NCBI GenBank assembly: GCA_041485125.1
Contig: JBGPIT010000072.1
Coordinates: forward strand, 1 to 15,891
Reading direction: 5' to 3'
DNA from: JBGPIT01 sp041485125
GTDB lineage: Bacteria; Desulfobacterota; Binatia; UTPRO1
DNA: 15,891 nucleotides
A model generated the notes under the pieces. It worked only from the letters and a program-made list of their open reading frames with translations. It made no database searches and was not told the origin of the DNA. A program made the translations under genes and the position numbers. Below are positions 1-7,545 of the stretch, in pieces. How positions within the stretch are numbered: the stretch's first letter is position 1; each line of letters opens with the position of its first letter.

Positions 1-1060
<1,060 letters not shown>

Positions 1061-1063
1061 GAC

Positions 1064-1372
1064 GTGAACGAGAAGATCCGCATACGCCTGCGCGGCTACG
1101 ACCATCGGCTGCTCGATCAGTCGGTCCGCGAGATCGTCGACACCGTGCGCCGCACCGGCGGCCGCGTCGCCGGCCCGATCCCGCTGCCGACCCACATCGA
1201 GCGCTTCACGGTCAACCGCTCCCCGCACGTCGACAAGAAATCGCGCGAGCAGTTCGAGCTGCGCACCCATAAGCGCCTCCTCGACATCCTCGAGCCGACG
1301 CAACAGACCATCGACGCCCTCGGCAAGCTCGACCTAGCCGCCGGCGTCGACGTCGAAATCAAGCTTCAGTGA
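1064..1372 (+). CDS. rpsJ: 30S ribosomal protein S10
   Basis: S10 is a small-subunit head protein and also the NusE partner of NusB in antitermination. The product is 102 residues, the normal bacterial length. It contains the core GPIPLPT near residues 38-44, the SPHVDKKSREQFELRTH loop and the C-terminal LDLAAGVDVEIKLQ. The start is GTG at 1064, the first possible start after the in-frame tuf stop. No good Shine-Dalgarno sequence is visible; the AGGA at 1059-1062 is too close. Initiation therefore probably depends on ribosomes finishing tuf. Codon use is C-ending, unlike the body of tuf. A 120-base gap follows, so this gene may belong transcriptionally to the str side. Confidence 0.97.
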   Translation: MNEKIRIRLRGYDHRLLDQSVREIVDTVRRTGGRVAGPIPLPTHIERFTVNRSPHVDKKSREQFELRTHKRLLDILEPTQQTIDALGKLDLAAGVDVEIKLQ

Positions 1373-1492
1373 TGTTGAAATGACGTTGAACAGAACAGCT
1401 GCAGATCGGACGGGGGCTGGAGGTCCGCGGATTCACTCCGCGGACCGACGCCCATCGCGAGGCGAAGCCGAGCGGGGGCTGAGGCTATCGAA
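1373..1492 (+). promoter_or_regulatory. rpsJ-rplC intergenic leader with perfect hairpin
   Basis: This is the longest non-coding stretch in the window. It holds a perfect inverted repeat, GGTCCGCGGA (1422-1431) and TCCGCGGACC (1437-1446), giving a 10-bp stem with a 5-base loop. No U-run follows, so it is not a canonical intrinsic terminator. CGGGGGCTGGAGG (1411-1423) is nearly repeated as CGGGGGCTGAGG (1473-1484), and the second copy carries the GAGG ribosome-binding site of rplC, 8 bases before its ATG. GTTGAA occurs twice, 11 bases apart (1374-1379 and 1385-1390); I could not pair either with a convincing -10 box. A leader or attenuator role is inferred from position and structure only. Confidence 0.5.
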
Positions 1493-2146
1493 ATGCTAAC
1501 GGGCATCATTGGAAAGAAGATCGGGATGACGCAGGTGTTCACCGGCGAGGGCAACCTCGTGCCGGTCACCGTCATCCAGGCCGGGCCGTGCACGGTCGTG
1601 CAGCAGAAGACCATTGCGCGCGACAAGTACGCTGCCGTCCAGGTCGGCTTCGGCGCGCAGAAGGCGTCGCGGCTCGGCAAGGCCGCGCAGGGGCACGTCG
1701 CCAAGGCCAACAAGGGCGCGTTCCGCGAGCTGCGCGAGTTTCAGCTCGCGCCCGATGCGTCGGTCGAGGTCGGTCAGGACATCCGCGTTGCCGAGGTGCT
1801 GCAGGCGGGTGACGCCGTCGACGTGACCGGGGTCAGCAAGGGCCGCGGTACCGCGGGTGTCATGAAGCGCCACAAGTTCAGCGGCTTCCCGGGGTCGCAC
1901 GGAACCCACGAGTATTTCCGTCACGGCGGCTCGATCGGCAACCGCTCGTTCCCCGGCCGCGTCTTCAAGGGCAAACGCATGGCCGGCCGTCTCGGCAACG
2001 AGCGGGTGACGGTTCCCAACCTGCAAGTCGTCGAGGTGCGCGCCGATCAAGATCTGCTGCTCGTCCGGGGCGCGATCCCCGGCGCGTGCGGCGGGACGGT
2101 GATCATTTGGAAGCGCCGGAAGACGGCGCAGCGGAGCAAGGCATGA
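1493..2146 (+). CDS. rplC: 50S ribosomal protein L3
   Basis: L3 is an early assembly protein of the large subunit whose loop reaches towards the peptidyl-transferase centre. The product is 217 residues, normal for the family. It begins MLTGIIGKKIGMTQVF, and the central loop GSHGTHEYFRHGGSIG lies at about 134-149, followed by RVFKGKRMAG at 156-165. The ATG at 1493 has GAGG eight bases upstream. At the place of the E. coli Gln150 that PrmB methylates, the sequence reads NRSFPG with no glutamine, so that modification is not expected here. The C-terminus has a basic tail, KRRKTAQRSKA. The stop overlaps the rplD start as ATGA. Confidence 0.97.
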   Translation: MLTGIIGKKIGMTQVFTGEGNLVPVTVIQAGPCTVVQQKTIARDKYAAVQVGFGAQKASRLGKAAQGHVAKANKGAFRELREFQLAPDASVEVGQDIRVAEVLQAGDAVDVTGVSKGRGTAGVMKRHKFSGFPGSHGTHEYFRHGGSIGNRSFPGRVFKGKRMAGRLGNERVTVPNLQVVEVRADQDLLLVRGAIPGACGGTVIIWKRRKTAQRSKA

Positions 2147-2796
2147 GCGCGGCGGACACCACATCGACGCCGTTGCAAGCGACCGTCGTGTCCCAGACGC
2201 GCAGCGAGGTCGGTACGATCGATCTCCCGCCGGCCGTCTTCGGCGAGCCGCTGCGGCGCGCGCTTCTCTCCGACGTCGTCCGCATGCAGACGGCGAGCCG
2301 GCGCGCCGGCACGGCGGCGACGAAAGAGAAGGGCGAAGTGCGCGGCGGCGGCAAGAAGCCGTGGAAGCAGAAGGGCACCGGACGGGCGCGCGCGGGCAGC
2401 ATCCGCTCGCCGATTTGGCCGGGCGGCGGCACGGTCTTCGGCCCGCACCCGCGCGACTACAGCTACCGGTTGCCGAAGCGCGCCCGCCAAGCGGCGCTGC
2501 GCTCGGCGCTGGCGCAGAAATACCGCGAGCAGCGGTTGACCATCGTCGACCGCATCGAGCTCCCCGAGCTCAAGACCAAGCATTTCGTCGCCTTCCTCGC
2601 CGCACTCGAGATCGCCGACACGGCGCTCCTGGTGATCGAGGCCGCCGACGATCGCATCGAGCGGGCGGCGCGGAACGTACCCAACGTGAAGGTGCTGCGC
2701 GCCGAAGGGCTCAACGTGTACGACCTACTGCGCTACCATCACCTGATCGTCACGCGCGCCGCGCTCGACGCCATCACCTCGCGGGTGGCCGCATGA
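2143..2796 (+). CDS. rplD: 50S ribosomal protein L4
   Basis: L4 lines the nascent-peptide exit tunnel and in enterobacteria also represses its own operon. The ATG at 2143 overlaps the rplC stop (ATGA) and has GGAG six bases upstream. A longer in-frame extension upstream lies wholly inside rplC and was discarded. The product is 217 residues against about 201 in E. coli. The tunnel loop is clear at about residues 58-105, with GGGKKPWKQKGTGRARAGS and then FGPHPRDYSYRLPKRARQAA. The extra length is mostly the N-terminal segment MSAADTTSTPLQ. No E. coli-type S10 leader upstream of rpsJ can be checked in this window. Confidence 0.97.
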   Translation: MSAADTTSTPLQATVVSQTRSEVGTIDLPPAVFGEPLRRALLSDVVRMQTASRRAGTAATKEKGEVRGGGKKPWKQKGTGRARAGSIRSPIWPGGGTVFGPHPRDYSYRLPKRARQAALRSALAQKYREQRLTIVDRIELPELKTKHFVAFLAALEIADTALLVIEAADDRIERAARNVPNVKVLRAEGLNVYDLLRYHHLIVTRAALDAITSRVAA

Positions 2797-3083
2797 GGCG
2801 CGAGATGGCCATCATCGCCGCGCCCCTCATCACCGAGAAGGGCACGTTCGTGAACGAGGTCGGCAACCAGGTCGTCTTCGAGGTGCGCCCCGACGCGAAC
2901 AAGCTCGAGATCAAGCGCGCCGTCGAGCAGCTCTTCAAGGTCAAGGTGCTGAAGGTCCGCACCAGCAACTTCCTCGGCAAGAAGCGCCGTGTCGGCAAGT
3001 CGCTCGGCAAGCGCCCGGATTGGAAAAAAGCTTACGTGACGCTCGGCGAAGGCCAGCGCATCGACTTCTTCGAGCAGGTCTGA
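2793..3083 (+). CDS. rplW: 50S ribosomal protein L23
   Basis: L23 sits at the tunnel exit and docks trigger factor and SRP. From the ATG at 2793 the product is 96 residues, close to E. coli (100). Conserved elements are APLITEK near the N-terminus, the NKLEIKRAVEQLFKVKV helix and the terminal PDWKKAYVTLGEGQRIDFF. The start is ambiguous. ATG 2793 overlaps the rplD stop (ATGA) and gives the usual family N-terminal length. ATG 2805 has a better Shine-Dalgarno (GAGG at 2795-2798, 6-base spacing) and would give 92 residues. I prefer 2793 because of coupling and family length. It ends three bases before rplB. Confidence 0.95.
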   Translation: MRREMAIIAAPLITEKGTFVNEVGNQVVFEVRPDANKLEIKRAVEQLFKVKVLKVRTSNFLGKKRRVGKSLGKRPDWKKAYVTLGEGQRIDFFEQV

Positions 3084-3086
3084 CCC

Positions 3087-3908
3087 ATGGCGATCAAGCT
3101 CTACAAACCGACTTCACCGGGACGCCGTTTCCGCACCGGCTTCGACTTCGCGGAGATCACCCGCGACACGCCCGAACGCTCGTTGCTCGAGCCGATCCGC
3201 AAGAGCGGCGGACGCAACAACGCCGGGCGCATGACGCTCCGCCATCGCGGCGGCGGTCACAAGCGGCGCTACCGCGTGATCGATTTCAAGCGTGACAAGG
3301 AGCAGGTGCCGGCGAAGGTCGCGTCGGTCGAGTACGATCCGAACCGTTCGGCGCGGCTCGCGCTGCTCCACTACAAGGACGGCGAGAAGCGCTACATCCT
3401 CGCGCCCGTCGGCCTCCGGGTCGGCGACGAGGTGATGGCGGGTCCGGACGCCGACATCCGTCCCGGCAACTGCTTGCAGCTGCGCTCGATCCCGCTCGGC
3501 ACCATGGTCCACAACATCGAGCTTCGCCCCGGCAAGGGCGGACAGATGGTGCGGAGCGCCGGCGCCGCCGCGCAGCTGATGGCGAAGGAGGGCGAGCACG
3601 CCCTGATCAAGTTGCCGTCGGGTGAGCAGCGGCTGGTACGCGCCGAGTGTCGCGCCACCGTCGGTCAGATCGGCAACCTCGATCACGAGAACATCTCCAT
3701 CGGCAAGGCCGGCCGCACCCGCTGGCTCGGTCGCCGCTCGCGCGTGCGCGGCATCGCGATGAATCCGGTCGATCACCCGCACGGCGGCGGCGAGGGACGC
3801 TCCAAGGGCAATCATCCGCAGACGCCGTGGGGCATGCCCTCGCGCGGCTACAAGACCCGGCACAACAAGCGCACAACCCGCTTCATCATCATGAAGCGGA
3901 AGAAGTAG
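3087..3908 (+). CDS. rplB: 50S ribosomal protein L2
   Basis: L2 is one of the most conserved large-subunit proteins, needed for subunit association and peptidyl transfer. The product is 273 residues, the standard length. It starts MAIKLYKPTSPGRRF and has GGRNNAGRMTLRHRGGGHKR in the N-terminal region. The GMVHNIELRPGKGGQ-type motif occurs here as GTMVHNIELRPGKGGQ. The functionally important VDHPHGGGEGR starts at residue 228, with His230 matching E. coli His229. The ATG at 3087 follows the rplW stop by three bases and has AGG eight bases upstream. The C-terminus IIMKRKK is typical. Confidence 0.98.
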   Translation: MAIKLYKPTSPGRRFRTGFDFAEITRDTPERSLLEPIRKSGGRNNAGRMTLRHRGGGHKRRYRVIDFKRDKEQVPAKVASVEYDPNRSARLALLHYKDGEKRYILAPVGLRVGDEVMAGPDADIRPGNCLQLRSIPLGTMVHNIELRPGKGGQMVRSAGAAAQLMAKEGEHALIKLPSGEQRLVRAECRATVGQIGNLDHENISIGKAGRTRWLGRRSRVRGIAMNPVDHPHGGGEGRSKGNHPQTPWGMPSRGYKTRHNKRTTRFIIMKRKK

Positions 3909-3922
3909 GTAGGAGCGGCGGC

Positions 3923-4237
3923 GTGGCACGTTCGGTCAAGAAGGGTCCTTTCATCGACGAGCACCTGCTCAAGAAGGTCCATGCGATGAACGCCTCGGGC
4001 GAGCGCAAGGTCACCAAGACCTGGTCGCGCCGTTCGACCGTCATCCCGGACATGATCGGGCACACGTTTGCGGTCCACAACGGCCGCAAGTTCATCCCGG
4101 TCTTCGTGAGCGAGAACATGGTCGGCCACAAGCTCGGGGAGTTCTCTCCCACCCGCACGTTCCACCAGCACTCCGGTGCGCGGAAGGCCGAGGTGAAGAG
4201 CGGCGGTGGTGGCGGCGCGGGCGGCGCGAAGGGCTGA
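3923..4237 (+). CDS. rpsS: 30S ribosomal protein S19 with glycine-rich tail
   Basis: S19 pairs with S13 in the head of the small subunit, near the A-site tRNA. The start is GTG at 3923, supported by AGGAG at 3911-3915 with 7-base spacing; no in-frame ATG gives the canonical ARSVKKGPF N-terminus. The product is 104 residues against about 92 in E. coli. The family core runs to about residue 92, including KTWSRRSTVIPDMIG and HKLGEFSPTRTF. The last 11 residues (94-104) are GGGGGAGGAKG, a low-complexity extension. It lies four bases before rplV. Confidence 0.97.
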   Translation: MARSVKKGPFIDEHLLKKVHAMNASGERKVTKTWSRRSTVIPDMIGHTFAVHNGRKFIPVFVSENMVGHKLGEFSPTRTFHQHSGARKAEVKSGGGGGAGGAKG

Positions 4238-4241
4238 GACG

Positions 4242-4616
4242 ATGGAGATCAAGGCGAGCACACGACACGTACGCATGGCGCCGCGCAAGGCGCGTCTGGT
4301 CGTCGACCTGGTGCGCGGCCGCGGCGTCGAGGAGGCGATCGGCATCCTCGAGTTCAACGCGCGGCGGGCGGCGCCGGTGATCGCCAAGACCCTCAAGTCG
4401 GCGATCGCGAACGCCGAGGCGACGCAGAACGTCGACGTCGACACGCTCTACGTGAAGGCCGCGTACGTGAACGCCGGCACGGTGCAGAAACGATTCCTCC
4501 CGCGCGCGCACGGGCGCGCCACCCGCGTCGTGAAGCGGTCGTGCCACGTCACGATCGTGATCGACGAGCGGCAGAAGAAAGATGCGACCCGCGCCGAGCG
4601 GCGCCGTCGCGCCTAG
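4242..4616 (+). CDS. rplV: 50S ribosomal protein L22
   Basis: L22 spans the large subunit, and its beta-hairpin narrows the exit tunnel. From the ATG at 4242 the product is 124 residues against 110 in E. coli. The N-terminal half has RMAPRKARLVVDLVRG. The C-terminal half has AYVNAGTVQKRFLPRAHGRA, the hairpin region where macrolide-resistance changes occur in other species, followed by SCHVTIVI. The remaining residues form a basic tail ending RAERRRRA. An upstream in-frame start at 4206 would overlap the S19 tail and was rejected. The ribosome-binding site is weak, which suggests coupling to rpsS. Confidence 0.97.
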   Translation: MEIKASTRHVRMAPRKARLVVDLVRGRGVEEAIGILEFNARRAAPVIAKTLKSAIANAEATQNVDVDTLYVKAAYVNAGTVQKRFLPRAHGRATRVVKRSCHVTIVIDERQKKDATRAERRRRA

Positions 4617-4631
4617 GGGTATCTAGAGATC

Positions 4632-5294
4632 ATGGGACAGAAGGTACATCCGAAGGGTTTTCGTCTCGGCGTGATCGAGGGCTGGGACTCCAAGTGGTAC
4701 GCGAAGCGCGACTACGCGCCGTTGCTGCACGAGGACATCCGCATCCGCCAGTTCATCAAGCGGCGCCTCTACCATGCGGGCATCTCGAAGATCGAGATCG
4801 AACGCGCGGCGAACAAGGCGAAGGTCAACGTGCACACCGCCCGGCCCGGCATCGTGATCGGCAAGAAGGGCGCCGAGATCGAGAAGCTCAAGCAAGAGCT
4901 CGGCAAGCTCACGAGTCGCGAGTGCTTCATCAACATCCACGAGGTGCGCCGCCCGGACATCGACGCGCAGCTGGTCGCGGAGAACGTCGCGCTCCAGCTC
5001 GAGCGCCGGGTGGCATTCCGTCGCGCCATGAAAGAGGCCGTCGCCCGCGCCATGCGCATGGGCGCGCTCGGCATCCGCATCCAGTCGTCGGGACGGCTCG
5101 GCGGCGCCGAGATCGCGCGCCGCGAGTGGTACCGCGAGGGGCGCGTGCCGCTGCACACGCTGCGCGCCGAGATCGGCTACGGGTTCGCGCAGGCCTACAC
5201 CACCTACGGCGTGATCGGCGTCAAGACGTGGATCTTCCGCGGCGAGGTGTTGACGAAGCACGAGGAGGAGCAGCGCGCCGCCCAAGGCGGATGA
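4632..5294 (+). CDS. rpsC: 30S ribosomal protein S3
   Basis: S3 lies at the mRNA entry channel and has mRNA-helicase activity together with S4 and S5. The product is 220 residues, within the family range. It starts MGQKVHPKGFRLG. The KH type-2 domain carries its GxxG loop as GKKG at residues 77-80. The C-terminal domain has RAMRMGALGIRIQSSGRLGGAEIAR and the ending GVIGVKTWIFRGEVL. The ATG at 4632 has purine-rich AGGGG at 4615-4619, at a long spacing, plus a nearer AGAG. The TGA at 5292-5294 is followed by a 27-base gap to rplP. Confidence 0.97.
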   Translation: MGQKVHPKGFRLGVIEGWDSKWYAKRDYAPLLHEDIRIRQFIKRRLYHAGISKIEIERAANKAKVNVHTARPGIVIGKKGAEIEKLKQELGKLTSRECFINIHEVRRPDIDAQLVAENVALQLERRVAFRRAMKEAVARAMRMGALGIRIQSSGRLGGAEIARREWYREGRVPLHTLRAEIGYGFAQAYTTYGVIGVKTWIFRGEVLTKHEEEQRAAQGG

Positions 5295-5321
5295 TGCGCT
5301 CGGGGTCGATAGAGGACTGAC

Positions 5322-5747
5322 ATGCTCGCACCGAAGAAGGTCAAATACAGGAAACGCATGAAGGGCCGACGGAAGGGCACCGCCTGGCGCGGGTCCGGTC
5401 TCGCGTTCGGCGACTTCGGCCTGCAGGCGACCGATCGCGGCTGGCTCTCGGCGCGCGAGATCGAAGCCGCGCGCGTCGCGCTCACGCGCCACATCAAGCG
5501 CGGTGGCCGCGTGTGGGTGCGCGTCTTCCCCGACAAGCCCCTCACCAAGAAGCCGGCCGAGACCCGTATGGGCAAAGGCAAGGGCGCGCCCGAGATGTGG
5601 GTCGCGGTGATCAAGCCGGGACGCATGCTCTTCGAGATGGAGGGCGTCGCGCCCGAGATCGGCCGTGAGGCGCTGCGGCTCGCGGCGCACAAGCTCTCGA
5701 TCCCGACCAAGGTGCGCGAGCGCGGAGGAATGGCGCATGTCGCCTAG
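5322..5747 (+). CDS. rplP: 50S ribosomal protein L16
   Basis: L16 helps organise the A-site region of the large subunit. The product is 141 residues against 136 in E. coli. It begins MLAPKKVKYRKRMKGRRKG and contains the invariant HIKRGGRVWVRVFPDKPLTKKPAETRMGKGKG block in its middle, cited here only by its edges: HIKRGG and RMGKGKG. The arginine before MGKGKG, the site hydroxylated in E. coli L16, is kept. AGAGG at 5311-5315 precedes the ATG by six bases. The C-terminal tail RERGGMAHVA is encoded by the bases that also carry the rpmC ribosome-binding site and start, giving an 11-base overlap. Confidence 0.97.
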   Translation: MLAPKKVKYRKRMKGRRKGTAWRGSGLAFGDFGLQATDRGWLSAREIEAARVALTRHIKRGGRVWVRVFPDKPLTKKPAETRMGKGKGAPEMWVAVIKPGRMLFEMEGVAPEIGREALRLAAHKLSIPTKVRERGGMAHVA

Positions 5748-5931
5748 CGAGATCCGCGATCTCTCCGACACCGAGCTCGACACCCGCCTGCGCGAGACCG
5801 AGGAGGAGCTCTTCCTGCTCGGGCTCAAGCGCGCGACGAGCCAGCTCGAGAATCCGATGAAAGTGCGCGCGGTGCGCCGCGATCTGGCGCGCCTCAGGAC
5901 CATCCAGCGCGAACGCGCCAAGGCGAGTTGA
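5737..5931 (+). CDS. rpmC: 50S ribosomal protein L29
   Basis: L29 is a small helical-hairpin protein beside L23 at the tunnel exit. The product is 64 residues, the normal length. It starts MSPSEIRDLSDTEL, followed by LRETEEELFLLGLKRATSQLENP (a typical L29 middle) and VRRDLARLRTI. The ATG at 5737 lies inside the end of rplP, overlapping by 11 bases. GGAGGA at 5725-5729 ends seven bases before it, which settles this start against a longer in-frame extension from 5665 inside rplP. Confidence 0.96.
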   Translation: MSPSEIRDLSDTELDTRLRETEEELFLLGLKRATSQLENPMKVRAVRRDLARLRTIQRERAKAS

Positions 5932-5939
5932 GGGAATCG

Positions 5940-6209
5940 ATGGAGACGAGCGCACAACACGGGCATCGCAAGACCCGCACCGGCGTCGTGGTCAGCAACA
6001 AGATGGACAAGACCGCGGTGGTCACCGTCGACCGCCGCGTGCAGCACGCGAAGTACAAGAAGTTCTTGACGAGACGTACCCGCTACAAAGTGCACGACGA
6101 GCGCAACGAGTGCGGCGTCGGTGATCGCGTCCTGATCACCGAGTCGCGGCCGCTCAGTCGCGACAAGCGGTGGCGGCTCACCAAGATCGTGGAGAAATCC
6201 AAGCTGTGA
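5940..6209 (+). CDS. rpsQ: 30S ribosomal protein S17
   Basis: S17 is an OB-fold protein that binds 16S rRNA early in assembly. From the ATG at 5940 the product is 89 residues. Family motifs are RTGVVVSNKMDKTAVV, then KVHDERNECGVGDRV and ESRPLSRDKRWRL. A TTG at 5928 is in frame and overlaps the rpmC stop, adding four residues. I chose the ATG because AGGGA (5931-5935) sits just upstream of it. In the E. coli arrangement this is the last gene of the S10 operon; a 48-base gap follows here. Confidence 0.96.
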   Translation: METSAQHGHRKTRTGVVVSNKMDKTAVVTVDRRVQHAKYKKFLTRRTRYKVHDERNECGVGDRVLITESRPLSRDKRWRLTKIVEKSKL

Positions 6210-6257
6210 GGGCACGCCCGGCCACCGGCGCCGGGCGAGGAAAGAACGGAACGAGCG
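6210..6257 (+). promoter_or_regulatory. rpsQ-rplN gap with GC-rich hairpin
   Basis: GCCCGGC (6216-6222) and GCCGGGC (6230-6236) are exact inverted repeats with a 7-base loop. No T-run follows. A purine stretch, GAGGAAAG, starts at 6237 and leads to the rplN start with a longer than usual spacing. This is where the S10 and spc operons separate in E. coli. In DNA this GC-rich a 7-bp stem is not rare, so a role is only suggested. Confidence 0.3.
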
Positions 6258-6626
6258 ATGGTGCAGGCGGAAAGCATATTGGACGTTGCCGACAACTCGG
6301 GTGCGCGCAAGGTCTTGTGCATCAAGGTCCTCGGCGGCTCTCACCGGAGGTACGCGTCGCTCGGCGACATCATCGTGGTGTCGGTGAAAGAGGCGATCCC
6401 GAACGCCAAGGTGAAGAAGGGCGACGTGATGAAAGCGGTGATCGTGCGGACGGCCAAGGAGGTCGGACGCCCGGACGGATCGTACATCCGCTTCGACAAC
6501 AACTCGGCGGTGCTGATCGACAATCAACGCGAGCCGATCGGGACGCGCATCTTCGGACCGGTCGCGCGTGAGCTGCGCGCCAAGCGCTTCATGAAGATCA
6601 TCTCGCTCGCGCCGGAGGTGCTCTGA
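6258..6626 (+). CDS. rplN: 50S ribosomal protein L14
   Basis: L14 forms part of the intersubunit bridge region and binds RsfS in other bacteria. The product is 122 residues, one shorter than E. coli. It starts MVQAESILDVADNSGARKV and has VLGGSHRRYASLGDIIVVSVKEAIPNAKVKKGD in the centre (edges VLGG and KKGD). FDNNSAVLIDN and GTRIFGPVARELR follow. The ATG at 6258 is the only start giving the family N-terminus. The TGA overlaps the rplX ATG by one base (TGATG). Confidence 0.97.
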   Translation: MVQAESILDVADNSGARKVLCIKVLGGSHRRYASLGDIIVVSVKEAIPNAKVKKGDVMKAVIVRTAKEVGRPDGSYIRFDNNSAVLIDNQREPIGTRIFGPVARELRAKRFMKIISLAPEVL

Positions 6627-6979
6627 TGAAGGCGGGCGCGGCGAAGAAGGCGCCATTCACCAAGACCCGGATCAAGAAGAACGACACCGTGATGGTCATC
6701 GCCGGCAAGGAGCGCGGCAAGACCGGCAAGGTGCTGCGGGTGCTGCGCGAGGATGGCCGGGTGATCATCGAGCGCTTGAACGTCGTGAAACGCCACAAGA
6801 AGGCGAGCGGCATGCAAAGCCCGGGCGGGGTGGTCGAGAAGGAGGCGTCGATCGACCTCTCCAACGTGATGATCATGTGCGACCGCTGTAACGCCCCGAC
6901 GCGCGTCGGCGCGCGCCTGCTCGAGGACGGCTCGAAGGTGCGCCTGTGCCGGCGTTGCGGGGAGGTCATCGGCCGATGA
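6626..6979 (+). CDS. rplX: 50S ribosomal protein L24, four-cysteine form
   Basis: L24 is an assembly initiator that binds the 5' part of 23S rRNA. The product is 117 residues. A basic N-terminal extension of about 14 residues precedes the KOW region (about 18-47, with VMVIAGKERGKTGKV). The C-terminal part has two CxxC pairs, Cys85/Cys88 (CDRC) and Cys108/Cys111 (CRRC), a probable zinc site seen in many but not all bacterial L24 proteins and absent from E. coli L24. The start overlaps the rplN stop by one base, and the stop overlaps the rplE start as ATGA. Confidence 0.97.
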   Translation: MKAGAAKKAPFTKTRIKKNDTVMVIAGKERGKTGKVLRVLREDGRVIIERLNVVKRHKKASGMQSPGGVVEKEASIDLSNVMIMCDRCNAPTRVGARLLEDGSKVRLCRRCGEVIGR

Positions 6980-7536
6980 CTACGGCATCAGGTACGGCCT
7001 CACGGCTGCGCGAGCGCTTCCGCAGCGAGATCCGGCCGACCCTCGGCAAGGAGCTCGGCTACGAGAACCACATGCAGGTACCGCGCCTCGACAAGGTCGT
7101 CATCAACATGGGGCTCGGCGAGGCGATCCAGAACGTCAAGGTGCTCGACTCCGCGGTCGAGGAGCTCACCGCGATCACCGGCCAGAAGCCGGTCGTCACC
7201 AAGTCGAAGAAAGCCATCGCGAACTTCAAGCTGCGCGAGAACATGCCGATCGGCGCGATGGTGACCTTGCGCGGCGATCGCATGTACGAGTTCTTCGATC
7301 GGCTGGTGAACGTCGCGCTGCCGCGCGTGCGCGACTTCAAGGGCCTCTCCGATCGCTCGTTCGACGGGCGCGGCAATTACTCGCTCGGCATTCGCGAGCA
7401 GATCATCTTCCCCGAGATCAACCTCGACAAGATCGACAAAGTGAAGGGGATGACGATCTCGATCATCACCACGGCCCGCAGCGACAGCGACGCCAAGCTC
7501 TTGCTGCGCGCGTTGGGATTTCCGTTCCGGAGCTAG
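6976..7536 (+). CDS. rplE: 50S ribosomal protein L5
   Basis: L5 binds 5S rRNA and contacts the P-site tRNA. From the ATG at 6976 the product is 186 residues, slightly longer than E. coli (179). Motifs are VPRLDKVVINMGLGEA, TGQKPVVTKSKKAIANFKLR and the C-terminal NYSLGIREQIIFPEI, then MTISIITTARSD. The start overlaps the rplX stop (ATGA), with GGGGAGG about ten bases upstream. An extended in-frame start at 6946 lies inside rplX and was rejected. Confidence 0.97.
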   Translation: MTTASGTASRLRERFRSEIRPTLGKELGYENHMQVPRLDKVVINMGLGEAIQNVKVLDSAVEELTAITGQKPVVTKSKKAIANFKLRENMPIGAMVTLRGDRMYEFFDRLVNVALPRVRDFKGLSDRSFDGRGNYSLGIREQIIFPEINLDKIDKVKGMTISIITTARSDSDAKLLLRALGFPFRS

Positions 7537-7540
7537 GAGG
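7535..7540 (+). promoter_or_regulatory. Consensus Shine-Dalgarno of rpsN
   Basis: AGGAGG is a perfect match to the anti-Shine-Dalgarno core. It overlaps the rplE TAG stop and lies five bases before the TTG at 7546. Its strength and position justify the unusual TTG start of rpsN. Confidence 0.85.
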
Positions 7541-7545
7541 CGGCA

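Noticed and set aside
1422..1446. The rpsJ-rplC hairpin as an intrinsic terminator
   Set aside because: No T-run follows the stem, and transcription has to continue into rplC. I kept it only as a possible regulatory structure.
4623..6656. 677-codon open frame on the minus strand
   Set aside because: It lies opposite rpsC, rplP, rpmC, rpsQ and rplN, all certain genes. Its product is low-complexity Arg/Ala/Leu/Asp-rich sequence, as expected when the complement of C-ending codons avoids stops in GC-rich DNA.
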